Source: Lutjanus erythropterus
Lineage: Eukaryota > Chordata > Actinopteri > Lutjaniformes > Lutjanidae
Reading direction: 5' to 3'
NCBI GenBank assembly: GCA_020091685.1
Contig: CM034599.1
Location: 28,781,920 to 28,845,919, forward strand
DNA length: 64,000 nt
Shown: positions 38,201 to 49,000 of the stretch, piece after piece
Layout of the letters: each line of letters starts with the position of its first letter
How positions within the stretch are numbered: position 1 is the first letter of the stretch
Made by a program: the position numbers and the translations under genes
Notes under the pieces: model-generated
Databases searched by the model: none
The model's input: the letters and a program-made list of their open reading frames with translations, nothing else
Told to the model about the DNA's origin: nothing

Positions 38201-41200
38201 ATAAGGCATGAACCTGGTGTCTTTATCTCCTTTATAGAACCAGGTGCAGCGGCGGACTTCAGTGGGAGCTTGCTCCCAGTACACAGCATAGCGCTTCCTC
38301 TCCTTGACATGTACGTCATACCGCTCACCATCCACAGCCACCACCACCTCCTCCGTCTTTTTTCTTACTGCACAGTAAATACATACAAACACAAGCAGAT
38401 ACAAACAGGGTTTATGAGACAAACTTCACCACCTAGATTTTAAGCAAAGGTTCTATGAGGACAATTAAGTATTATAGTGCTGTGCTTTGTTTCTGGCAAT
38501 AGATTTGTAAGAGAACAAGTTCCCTGACGTTCCACAAATATATGTTAAATGCATAGAAGAACAGGGTACATGAATTCAATGTTTATGGGAACAGCATTTC
38601 TGATTTTTAGACTTATATAACAGCATCACCAGGGGCTGGTTGCACCAATGGAGCTTACACCTGGTCTGAAGCTAAGCTGATTGTAACTTGGCGCACAACC
38701 AAATATTTACACCATCTAAGCTTAATCAGGAGCTGGTGTAAAGTCATAATCTATAGTCATAATTTTTCTCAGATTTTTCTCTTCTTTCTTAGCCTAGGAG
38801 GTCTTTCCACTTTTTCTGTACTCTGTTTTCTGAATGAAGGCTGCAAGAGTCTGAATAATCAGTTACGGTTTCTGTTATTTCTCTCCAAGTTAATTTCTAA
38901 TTTTTACTTTAGATTACGTTAGACTGTGACAGCCTTTTCCTGTGTTGGCTGTACATCTCAATAATTTTCTTGTCTCTTTTTTTAAAACACTTTTTAGTAC
39001 AAGAATTTTAACATTTTTATACAATACATAAGATAGTGAAAACAGAAAGAACAGAAAAAAAAAAAAAAAACACAGTGTGAGGGCACATCAGCTGAAAAAA
39101 ACATGACATATCATGTCAAATGTCCATTATTTTCCAAATGAAATCACAAGAATGTAGTGCCCTCTTCAACTGTAAACTATGTAGACAGTCCATTTATCCC
39201 ATTTTCTGAGGAGGGTTGCTCCTCTAGATCTCAGAGAGAAAATCATTCTTTCCATTACAAGCATTTCCTTGACTATGTCCATCCACTGTTTGAGGCTTGG
39301 GGCCTCCAGTTTGTGTTTTTTCTTTGTGATTATGTTTTAATTTTCTGATCTCAATGTCTGTGAAATTGCCTTTTGTTTTTCTTTGATCCTCCATAACACT
39401 GCTGCAAATTAGAAACAGTTAACTACAAATTAGCAAGAGAGCCAGAGACTGGTAACCATGTACACATGCTGCTAGACAATACCCAGTCACATGGGTATTC
39501 ACATGGACGCACATCGCTAAGACCAGGCATAGTTTGGACAAGACTTTGGTTGGTGCAATTGATGTGAATTCTATTCTAAAGACTGCTCTTAACAAAGACT
39601 GACTTAGTAGTTAGGACCAAGCACAGTGAAGACCATTTTGTGCAACTTGTTAGAAAGATAAGTCCACTATTCTGGAATAATGTGGATAAAGGAACTGCCA
39701 TCCTGTCTCACTTTGGAGAGACTTAAATTGTAAAAGGGAAAGACAAGAGCTTGTTTATGGAATGTGGGGAATGTGTCAGTATGTTAAAGAAACCACAAAG
39801 CACATAACCTCTTGTAAAAACACAATGCCTTTTTACATGAGAATATCACAAATGTCACCTCTGATATATAAGAAAAGTATGGGATATCAATCATAATCTG
39901 ACACATAAAACCACCCAGAAAGTCTGTTTCAACTGGCATTTTTAACTGGTGGCAACAGTGAACATGTCCTGTCAGGAGAGTGAAGCGTCCTACTGGGCAT
40001 CAGGCCAGTGTTGACAACAGCGTTGACTTTATATCTTATCACAGCTATTTAAAGCAAACTCAAATTTTCTTAATTTTCTTATACCTAATGCCACATAACT
40101 TCCTACATAGTTTACATGTATGTAGTAGTACATATGGTATATATAATTATACACATGCTTACCGGAATTGCAGGCATTCTCTAGTTTGTCAGAGTCCTCT
40201 CTGCTGAAAGGAAGCCAGGAGGTGTTGTCCTCAGCCCGTCGACAGAAGAACCAGTGAGGCTGCACCTCTTGGTAAGGAGCTGGGGCCGACTCCATGTCTA
40301 GAATTTCAAAGGAGGACGTGGAAGAAGGAGAGGCCTCATCTACCACAGGCGACACCTGGAGGAAAATCATGACAGAATGATAAATCAACATTTCTCCTTC
40401 ATGCCAGCAATATTGCTCAGTTACTAAGTAAAAAGCTAATATCTTCTGCATCTGTGTTTTTCTTCTTTAGACCAGTCCACTGTTCAAATCTGTAGTTTCC
40501 AGATAAGTAAACATAGAAGTGTGACCTAAGTCCATGCTCTTCGATTAAGGTCTTATCAAGGAACCTGAGACCAGACAAAGCAAAGGACAGTTGGACAGGA
40601 AAGGATCAGGCCTCTCCTTGGACAAGCACACAAAGCCCTGTTTTTTTTTTCTTTCCTCCTTTACAAGCTGTCTCTTGTCTCCTCGTCTGTCTGCAGCTAC
40701 AGCTTGTAAACAACCCTTTTCCACTGAATATCTTACACTCAGAAACAAAGCTGCCAGTAATACTTTTGGCACTCTGTTGCTTCTCTCTGTTTGTTGGAAA
40801 AGAAAACCTAACACTGCTTGACACAACAACAAAAACCCACATTACACACAGCTGACATAATCAGAGGAACCTGATTTGCAGTGTAATGTGTGTACAGCAT
40901 GTGAAGAGATTTACAATGAGATTGAGAATAAACTGTGAATAGAACACCCTTCCAAAGAATCATATCTGATCGATTTCCTTGTAATACCTCCCTGTTCCTA
41001 TATCTGATCATGTCATGCAACATAAAACATGTTCCTTTCGCCGTGAAACTTCAGGAAAGTGATTCATAATACTCCATCCAGGTACACACTGACACTATCC
41101 CTGGACATGTTAGTTTTATTGTCTCCTCTGGTCTATGTGCTGGGCTTTGTCTCTTTTTTCTTTTTTTGTTTTGTTTTTTTTAATTTACCTTAATGAGGGA

Positions 41201-42497
41201 TAGTATACAACTTCCATCTATATTATTTCTACTTCACCCTGCTATTATTCAGTAGGGGAAAGAGGCTACAGCAGCTATTTCTGCCAGAGAGGACAGGGGC
41301 ACAAACAATGTCTTTGAATTTTTTGATTTTTTTAAATGAGATTTACTTGAATGGTTTTATAAAACCAAATTACAATGCATCATATGATAACTGCATTTTG
41401 TTACTACAGTAGCTACTTGATAATCAACATTTCAAGTGAATTCTATTTTTACCACTATGAAGATTAACTTTATGCTTCACTCATTCACAATTCTCCTTTT
41501 CCTTATTCTTATTTGGCTGATCATGGGCATTCACACTTTTGATAAATCAAACTGATTTTGCTCCAATTTCCATCAGCCAAACATGTCGTTGCTGTCAAAC
41601 TTTAAATATGCTCTCCTCTCTGCTGTTGTCAGCTGTCATTATAGGCGAAATCATTGCAGCCCTCCTTCAACCCATTCATCAAAAGTCCAGAGATGAGATG
41701 AGACCTCATCTTTTATGAGATTTACCAGATAATGAAAGGTTTTATAAAGCCTTTGTTGGGGACACATTAGCTTACTGTACATTGCATCACATGATAGTAT
41801 ATGTTACGACAGCAGTTACTACAACTGAACTTTTTCTAATTCACTGTCACTTGAGAAGAGTAAATACTATTATTTACACTACTGGTGTGATGGAGTATTT
41901 CAATACTGATATGGCCTTGAAATTGTACAGTGTCATTGTTTGTTGTATAGAGGTTCAATGTTACTCTTAAGTTACCTCTTAGGATTTCCCTGATTACATA
42001 TCAGTCTTAGCCAGGGCTGAAAATTAACCTTACTGGAGGTAACATATTGAATGTGTACTTAATCTATAAGGAGTACCTGAGCAGCCCTCAGTGACCCTGC
42101 AGCTGATCAATGAGAAATCATAATTGGCCTCAAAATATTCTTTATTATACTGTTGATAACCCATTGACAATACATTAATGCTCTCTTTGCACAACATCTC
42201 TGTATAATTGTTGTGTTAAAATGTGTTCCCCATCAATTTGCATTTCCCCTTGTTTTTCATTTAAACTTAACCAATCATATCTGCGATGCCTAACCATATC
42301 ATAACCTAAACCCAGGCAGAGCTACAGGTAACAGATTTTAACAACAATATTTACACAAACCACACATGTACTCTCACCTGATCCTCAGGTGTGTTCCCTG
42401 TAGCCGCAGTCTGAGTGGGGTTGTCAAACAGATCTTGAGTGTTGACGTTTGGGGCAGCCTTAGATAGACCCCCCTCTTGACCAGAATTGTTTGACAT
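29255..42497 (-). CDS. ddhd2: DDHD domain-containing phospholipase/lipase 2
   Basis: Intracellular phospholipase A1 family member; the mammalian enzyme also hydrolyses triglyceride, mainly in neurons. Coding exons in order (minus): 42378-42497, 40163-40355, 38174-38367, 37940-38029, 37705-37825, 37517-37606, 36624-36765, 36060-36268, 35916-35977, 35678-35797, 35503-35598, 34978-35154, 34046-34201, 32082-32184, 31815-31976, 29479-29647, 29255-29336. All phases agree, giving 761 codons plus TAA. Domains seen: WWE-like region, residues about 72-169 (WFFC...TWFYKGD); [15 protein letters not shown]; the lipase motif GHSLG at 383-387 with Ser385 as the presumed nucleophile; SAM domain about 410-478; DDHD domain from about 535 ([45 protein letters not shown]) to near the end ([18 protein letters not shown]). 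The first 40 residues and the linkers are less conserved. The nearest relatives, DDHD1 and SEC23IP, fit less well. Confidence 0.95.
29890..30380. repeat. Teleost interspersed repeat in ddhd2 intron
   Basis: Ordered blocks 'acttctcccttgatttatgacctcagtaaa', 'catgagtttatggtctcaag', 'cttcaatacagcata', 'gtcccatttagaata' and 'ggtgtggctaccttgtgactgacaa' are a repeat that recurs throughout percomorph genomes, to my knowledge. It is non-coding here. Confidence 0.55.
33180..33500. repeat. Probable interspersed repeat in ddhd2 intron
   Basis: A GC-richer island within AT-rich intron sequence, from 'cttaaagggaaaatctgtcac' to 'gcgctgccgccaaagctc'. It has no splice-framed reading frame and no match to DDHD2. 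Its composition and isolation suggest a transposed element; no second copy was found in the window. Confidence 0.35.
36338..36585. repeat. MITE-like repeat in ddhd2 intron
   Basis: Starts 'aggtctgcacgatatgagaaaaatctgtgatg' and ends near 'agtagtgctgtacaac'; the ends are weak inverted repeats. The 'ggtctgcaca/cga' start resembles that of 48626-48945. Confidence 0.45.
38633..39647. mobile_element. Non-autonomous DNA element in ddhd2 intron 2
   Basis: The left end 'ggctggttgcaccaatggag...ggtctgaagctaagctg' is an imperfect inverted copy of the right end, which read inward is 'gttgcacaaaatggtcttc...cttggtcctaactactaagtcag'. The unit is about 1 kb, has no transposase frame and contains a short A run at about 39055-39070. 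The end type is common in teleost MITEs. Confidence 0.55.
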
Positions 42498-42754
42498 TAG
42501 CCCCAAACCTGACCCCAACCCTCAGCTCTGACCTGAGGTGGGCAGGAGGGCTACACAAACACAAGACCTGTAACAACCCAGCTGCACACAGAAAAAGCAA
42601 ATAGTGGGCTTAGATCATCACAACATCAAAACTACTTACTAACTAACATTTTACAGCCCAAAAAACATTGTGCATTCTCTGCTCTCACTGGGTTTACATT
42701 CTTTTTCTATACCATTTTCGTCTATGCTGCCTGAGATAATTGTAAATACTGTTT

Positions 42755-42985
42755 AAAAAAAAAGTCATGTTACGATTATTTTGACTAAAATTGCAATCTA
42801 TTGCAATATGTGATATGAATAGTGGAAATGATCAGTTTTGCTTTACAATTTTCATGTTCATAAAAAAATCTTTTCATTAAGATCTGTGCATTTCTGCAGC
42901 GCATGAATAGCTCATTATATTACTATCTGCTGCCTTTAGATGGAATGAACAGGCTCTTGTTTTTACCTCTCACCAGTAAAACAAT
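42755..42985. repeat. Repeat sharing blocks with 48626-48945
   Basis: Shares 'attgcaatatgtgatatga', 'cattaccattttcatgt'-type and 'ctgcagc' blocks, in order, with 48626-48945. It lies just upstream of the ddhd2 start codon exon. Non-coding. Confidence 0.55.
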
Positions 42986-43105
42986 AGCTAGTAAATGCTT
43001 TAGAAAAGGTGGACTGCAGATAAATATTTTAAATCCGCAGAATTTCCTCCAGAGTGATTTCTGTATTTAGCACAACGTGCTGCTTTATTTTGAGCTACTT
43101 GTTTT

Positions 43106-43130
43106 TGTTGTTGTTGTTGTTGTTGTTGTT
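43106..43130. repeat. (GTT)n microsatellite
   Basis: About eight tandem GTT units in the 5' leader/intron region of ddhd2. Confidence 0.9.
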
Positions 43131-43633
43131 TAACTCTTTCATTGTCTTACTAGACCAAATCACAAAACAGTAATCAAGCTGTGACAGAACTAATGCATTC
43201 AGGACTCACCGTTCACTATTAACTTATCTCAGCTCTCAGCGTTCACTGATGTCTGTCTCATCAGCTGCTGCTCAGTAACGTTCAATGGAAAATGTAAATA
43301 GGCAAATTAATGTGACAGTTAGCTAACTGTTAAGTTCCGTAACGGTTGTATTAGCTTGTGAGTTATGTTGATGTAGGATAGGTAGCCATTTCTCGGCATT
43401 AACTTGAACAAAACTAGCTAATGTTTACCGTTACCTCTCATGTTGTTGATGTATTTTACAGAATGCAACCAACGTGAACCAGAACCCAGAGATTATTGAC
43501 GTTGGTTTAGGTTCATGCTAGCTGAGTTACGAATACTGGACGAGACGCGAGTGTTTAGTTTCCGTTTTCAAGTCCTGTTGGCGTGTTAAGATGTTATAAC
43601 ACTAGTAAAAGACAGTCGTCAACTTAAACTCAC

Positions 43634-44130
43634 CGACAACTTTATACACAGTTAATGCAGAGGATTTGTATTCGTTGTTTAGCTCGCTGTGGATAGCTCG
43701 GCTAGCCAAGGACAGCCTCCTGTCAAACGGTGCTTACTTTGGGTGTCGTCGGAAATATGACGATTAGGAGATTAACGTGCATTAGCGACTGCACTAACTA
43801 TCAAATAAAGGCAAAAAATTGCTATATTACTTCAGAGGGAATTTTCTGTGGTATCTTACTTTTTAAAGTATTACAACTAGTGGGCGAAATACATAAATAC
43901 TGTATCCAAATGCAATAGAAATTGAAAATAAAAGAATAAAATCCTGCCTTCTCTTCGGGTCGGTATATCGTTGTAACATAAAGTAACCAGAAGTCTATTG
44001 ATCTGTAAATAAACCAGGCTCCAAAACATCACCTACAATGTAAAAAAAACCGTTCTTAGTAATTAAATTTACGAGGAGTATACGAATGTAACATAAAACG
44101 TCACGAGGCCACCGCCCCCTGACGTCATGA
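43634..44130 (-). promoter_or_regulatory. Probable ddhd2 5' leader exon and promoter
   Basis: A strong minus-strand donor, TCG|GTGAGTTT, at 43632-43633 could end a non-coding first exon. Upstream lies a full cAMP-response element TGACGTCA at 44120-44127, beside a GC-rich CCGCCCCC run at 44112-44119. This is the only CRE palindrome I noticed in the window. A second possible leader donor, GAG|GTAACGG, lies at 43433-43434. The true start site cannot be fixed without transcripts. Confidence 0.5.
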
Positions 44131-45640
44131 GTTTGTAACGTTCAGGGTTATTAAACAGTTTGCAGTGAAATCGCATGTACGGGATACTTGCTGATTGTAA
44201 CTTTCCTGCCTACGTACGTTCAGTATATTTTTTTGATAATTAATGCTCTCATACACGTTTTTCTACAAACTGTTGTACATTATAAATATAACAACACAAC
44301 GAACATACCATGACATAAGCATTATATAGAGAGCCAATATTTAGATAGTGATAATTACAATCAGAGGCAGGTTGTCTGAGTGGCAGACACAAAATACGAA
44401 AAAAAAAAAAAAATTACAAGTACTTTTGTGATGACACAGTCTCAATCTCTGCCTTAACCACACCTTTAAAAGAAAAACATGGAATTATTACTTTTTTGGG
44501 TGGTGTGGGTGGGTATTCAGTTTACTATCAGTACATATTCACTGTTAAGAAGCTGAAATCAGAGAATTTTGACTTTTTTCTTCAAAAATCACTTAAACCA
44601 ATTAAATGATTATCAAAATAGAGGGCGATTAATTTAATATCATAATATTCATTTTTAAATCAAGTACATAAGTGTGTCTGTAGAAATCTAATCCACCAGT
44701 TTATTATAAGCACTCAAAATCAACACATTTAAGTTTTCACTGGACAGAAACAGTATTAAACTTTTTTTTTTTTTTATCTGACCTGTAACTTGTTACTAAA
44801 GCTGTTAGTCAAATGTGGTGAAGTGAAAAATGCAATAATTGCATCTGTGTGCAGATGTGCTTAAGTACAGTACATGATTAAATGCATTTAATTACATTCC
44901 ACACCTATGTATGTTTTTATTCTGGTAGTAGTGTTAATCAGTGTAGTGGAGGATAAACCTAAGAAAACTCAATTTATCCACCTCTTTGAAGTGTTTACTT
45001 ATCTATTTTCAGATCAACTGTATCAATCAATGCTACAGTTTACCCACCTTTGTGTTTCCCATGACATCCCTAGCCCAAATGAGGGTTTTGTTAATTTTTT
45101 TCCCCGATATTCTTTTAATGTCTAACAGTTACAGGAATGATTAGGTGAATATTGAGAGCAGATGCATTCTTGACTCTTATCTGTCATGTGAGAACTGGGG
45201 TTTAACATACTGTAGATGTTAGATAGAGAGCCAGTCAATAAAAAACGAGTCACCTGGTGAGCCTAACCCTAAGATGTTTGGGTGGTATGTGTAAAATGTG
45301 AGTGTAGTAGGTGTATGTAGGTGTAGGCGACTCAACAATGACAGAGTAACCACATTAGAGTACATACTGTAGATACACCCAGTCTTGGCAGGTTAACTAC
45401 CTCGTGGCTTCATTTTCAGCAAACTGACTTCACCATTTATTAGTTAACAAAGGTGATGCACACATTATTCCCTTGATTTTGGTTTAGAGGAATATCTGTG
45501 TGGTTAAAAAGTAATATTCTACTTAATTACAGCCCTCTGTTTCCATTAAAACATGTATGCACAGTTTCATTAATGACTCATAACATTTGTAGCATGAAAT
45601 ACTTTGTCATCAGCAGCGTGGTTGATCAAATGGGGTCAAA
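44131..45640. other. Intergenic stretch between ddhd2 and cluh promoters
   Basis: AT-rich, with repeat pieces at 44552-44640 (the family of 16785-17078, reversed) and 44730-44905 (the 'cttaagtacagtac' family) and A/T runs at about 44400 and 44762. No exon-like segment is seen. Confidence 0.45.
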
Positions 45641-46083
45641 CCTGTCTAAAAAAACACCACCTCTCCTCCGGGGTTTATGGACGAGGGAGGGGGGGGGGAG
45701 TGAGACATGCCAATGGGAGGAAGAGTGAGTAGAGCTAGAATGCATAGACACACCCAGTCCAACAAAATGTGAGAGACACATTCAGAGCAATGAGCCTGTG
45801 TGGAGCAATAAGAGGGTGTGGCTTTTTCAGTCAGAGAGAACAGATAAGCTGAGTTTGCCTTGTAGGAAAAGGGGCAGGAGTCACAATCCTGGACAGACAA
45901 GCGTTTACTTTCACTCTGCTGGACTCACCAACAGTCCAGCTGCACACTCACACTCAGTCTCACTCCTCTCGTGTGTGTTTTCTCCCAGCGGTTTGAAGCA
46001 AGACTTGGAGGAGGAAGCAACTCCCAGTACAGAGAATTTAACAAAAAACACAAGAAGAAGAAAGCTCAAGAAAAACTTCAGCC
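45641..46083 (+). promoter_or_regulatory. cluh promoter and 5' leader
   Basis: Contains a run of ten or more G bases (about 45686-45699), a CCAAT box at 45710-45714, and an 'agggtgtggctt' CACCC-type site near 45814, followed by purine-rich leader sequence up to the ATG in GCCATGA context at 46084. No TATA box stands out. Confidence 0.5.
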
Positions 46084-49000
46084 ATGAAGGACAAAGTGAG
46101 GAGAGGAGGAAGAAATCAGGCCAAGACTGGTGAGAAATCCCTGCGATGTGTTTTCCCTCTTTTCGCTCACTCTCTGGCTCCCTTTTTGCACTTTTCCTCT
46201 TCCTCCTTTTTGTGTGTGGTGCCTCCCTCGCTACAGAATGTGAGCAGGGTGGGAGATTTAGCACTGCACTGCTGCTCTGAACATGCCATTCTCTGCTTGC
46301 ACCAACCTTTTGACCACTTGGAGAATCTTCTGCTTTTATGGTGAACTTGTTCACACAAACACACATTTAAAAGGACAGTGCACCAGCAAATCAAAACTAA
46401 ATATTTCCCTCTTAGCTGTGGTGCTGTTTATCCATTTAGATTGGTTTGGTTTGATATCTGCCACAGAGACGTCTGCCTTCTCTCATGACACTCAGCTTGT
46501 GGTGTTCAAAACACAAAAAAATAAATTTGAAGCTCAACACCAGTGTCTCTTTCCAGAAAGCATGAGTCAGTTACTCAAAATAATCCACAGATCTTGTTGT
46601 GAACAGTTTCATGTAAGAACCATTTCGTTCTATGGTACAGTGTCCAGAAACTGCTTTGTTTCTGCAGTAGAAACTTCTGAAACTACTACTAGGAAGAAAG
46701 ACGTTCCAGTAAGAAAGTATTTCCAGTAGATTCTACTGGAGATACTTTCTTTCTGCAGTAGAAACTACTGCTACTACTTTCTTTTTAATAGAAGGAAAGT
46801 ATTTCCAGTAGATTCTACCAGAACTACTTTCTTTCTACTAGTTGTAGTAAGAAAGTAGCTCCAGTAGTTTCTAATGGAATTAGAAAGAAGTTATCTCCAA
46901 TATCCCCCAAACTCTGTAACTCACATCAAAACTGTCTAGATGGGTAAATAACACCACAGGTAAGAGGAAAAATATGTAACTTCGATTATGGGATGAGTGT
47001 CCCTTAAAATCAAACTGAAATCCTCAGAGACTGGGATAGTTTGTAGTTAAATATCTGTAGTTTATCTTGCTTTTAATGCAAAATCAAAAACCTCACACTT
47101 GTTTTTTAAAGTTCAAACCACCTTATCTGTCTTATAATTGCTTATCCTGCCGCCACACTCTCAAGTGGGGCCTCTCAACCTCTGTTAACCTCTGCCACTC
47201 CCCTCTCTCGAGACAGAATGATTGATTTAAGGAAGAATGTATGTTTGCATGTGTTCAGACGAGATTGCCCTGGGGGGTTTTATACCTCAATAAAAAAAGT
47301 AATACTCATCCATTTTGATTGACAAGTTATGTCATTTTGAAATACTAATTTGAAAGTCATATGTTGTAATATTAACATACAGGGGAGGGATTCTGCCTGC
47401 TTGTGTGGTTCATGGTGTCGATATGATGCCAGAATAAACTTGTCAGGGCTGAAAACAATGCTGTTTTATGTAGTAGCAAGGCGGCAGCCTCAATGGAGAG
47501 GACGCCGCAGAGAGGAGGGACCTTCTTGCAGCCAATCGTGAGAAGAGAAGCTATTTTTTGGGTGCTTTCCAGTGGTAAAGTAGTCCCAGATCAACAGCAA
47601 GGAGTGGGGATTTGCCGTAGAATAAACTACAGCATTCAGAGCTGAGTGCAACGTGAATTTTCTGCTTTGTGCATGTCAAAGCTTTGTATATATATAAAAT
47701 ATCGGTGTGCATCCATGCATGCAAGCAAGGCTGCTCTACTGCCAAGCTACAGTTGAGGTTTATTAGGTGATGTGTTTTAGCGTTCTGCTGTCTCCACATG
47801 CCAGCTTTGGGTGTGGTTGTCCCTTCGCCCTGAGATGACATGAAGGCCAGTAGGCAAATTCAACAGGTTTAGTCACACTGCAAGTTCAGGAACACGCTGG
47901 GTCCTGCTCTCCCTCTGGTTCAACATGTGTGAGTATGTGTGAGCATGTGTGTGTGTCAAAAGGCAGACACACCCCACTTTCTCTTTCTATGACATTTTCT
48001 TGCATAAATTCACTCTTCACCCTCAGGCACTCGCACACAGACAGACAGACTCTTCAGTCAAAATCATGTTTCATGTTTTTCAGAAGATTAATGTTCTTGT
48101 TTGATTCTGCAGATGATGAAATCTGATCATGATATGTCTTTTTTCATTCGTTCTTTCATTCATCCATTTTCTATAACAGCATGTCTTTTCAGGATGAGTA
48201 AGCTGCAAGAAATCTCAGCATGTAATTATGAGCATAAGGCAGGAAAACAAACAAAACTATTTTTGCTTTTCGATTGCAGGGCTCTGTGATTATCCCCAGT
48301 TAATTTAGTTTCTCTGATTTCTTCTTTACAGATGTAATCGGCCTGACTGGTGGGAAAGACGCTGTTGGTATGAAGCAGGATGAGGACACATCATTCCCTG
48401 TGAAGATCCAGGGGGCTGGAGTAGAGCCGTTTGAGCTGCAGGTAGAAAGTTGTTTCTTTCTGTGTCCTCTTCTTTTGTTAATAGTAAAATCTGGCAAGTG
48501 ATGGAAACTAACAGTGACAAGTGAGGCTACATATTGATAACAATTCACCATCTTTATCTTGTGTAGTGTCTTTATTTTTCTGGTTATATAGAACCCTGAC
48601 AGTGCACAGTTGGCACTTTGCACTAGGTCTGCACAATTTTGCAAAAAGAAAAATTCATTGCAATATGTGATATGATTAACATGGACATAATTACTTTTGC
48701 ATTACCATTTTCATGTCCACTAAAAAAAACAAGAAAAACTATTATCTGATATGTACCAAACAAACATGATTTCTTTCATCTGGAGAAGATTTTTAGGCCA
48801 GGACATCTCTGCAGCACTACAATACCACATTATAACGCTGTTTTCTCATACATCTTTCCTTTTCTGCAATTTGGTTCTCGTTCTGTGATTTGGATATTGT
48901 ACTTAGCCATATTGCAATTTTATTACAATTAAACTGAGTGTGCAGTCTTACTTTGCCCATGTTCTTCTATCTGTATGTATAACCATATAAATACATCATA

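Noticed and set aside
43634-46084. Bidirectional promoter shared by ddhd2 and cluh
   Set aside because: The two divergent starts are about 2 kb apart with repeat-filled AT-rich DNA between them; separate promoter motifs are visible at each end.
45911-46366. 151-codon frame antisense to the start of cluh
   Set aside because: Low-complexity Ser/Lys/Arg composition from the purine-rich leader read in reverse; no supporting promoter or homology.
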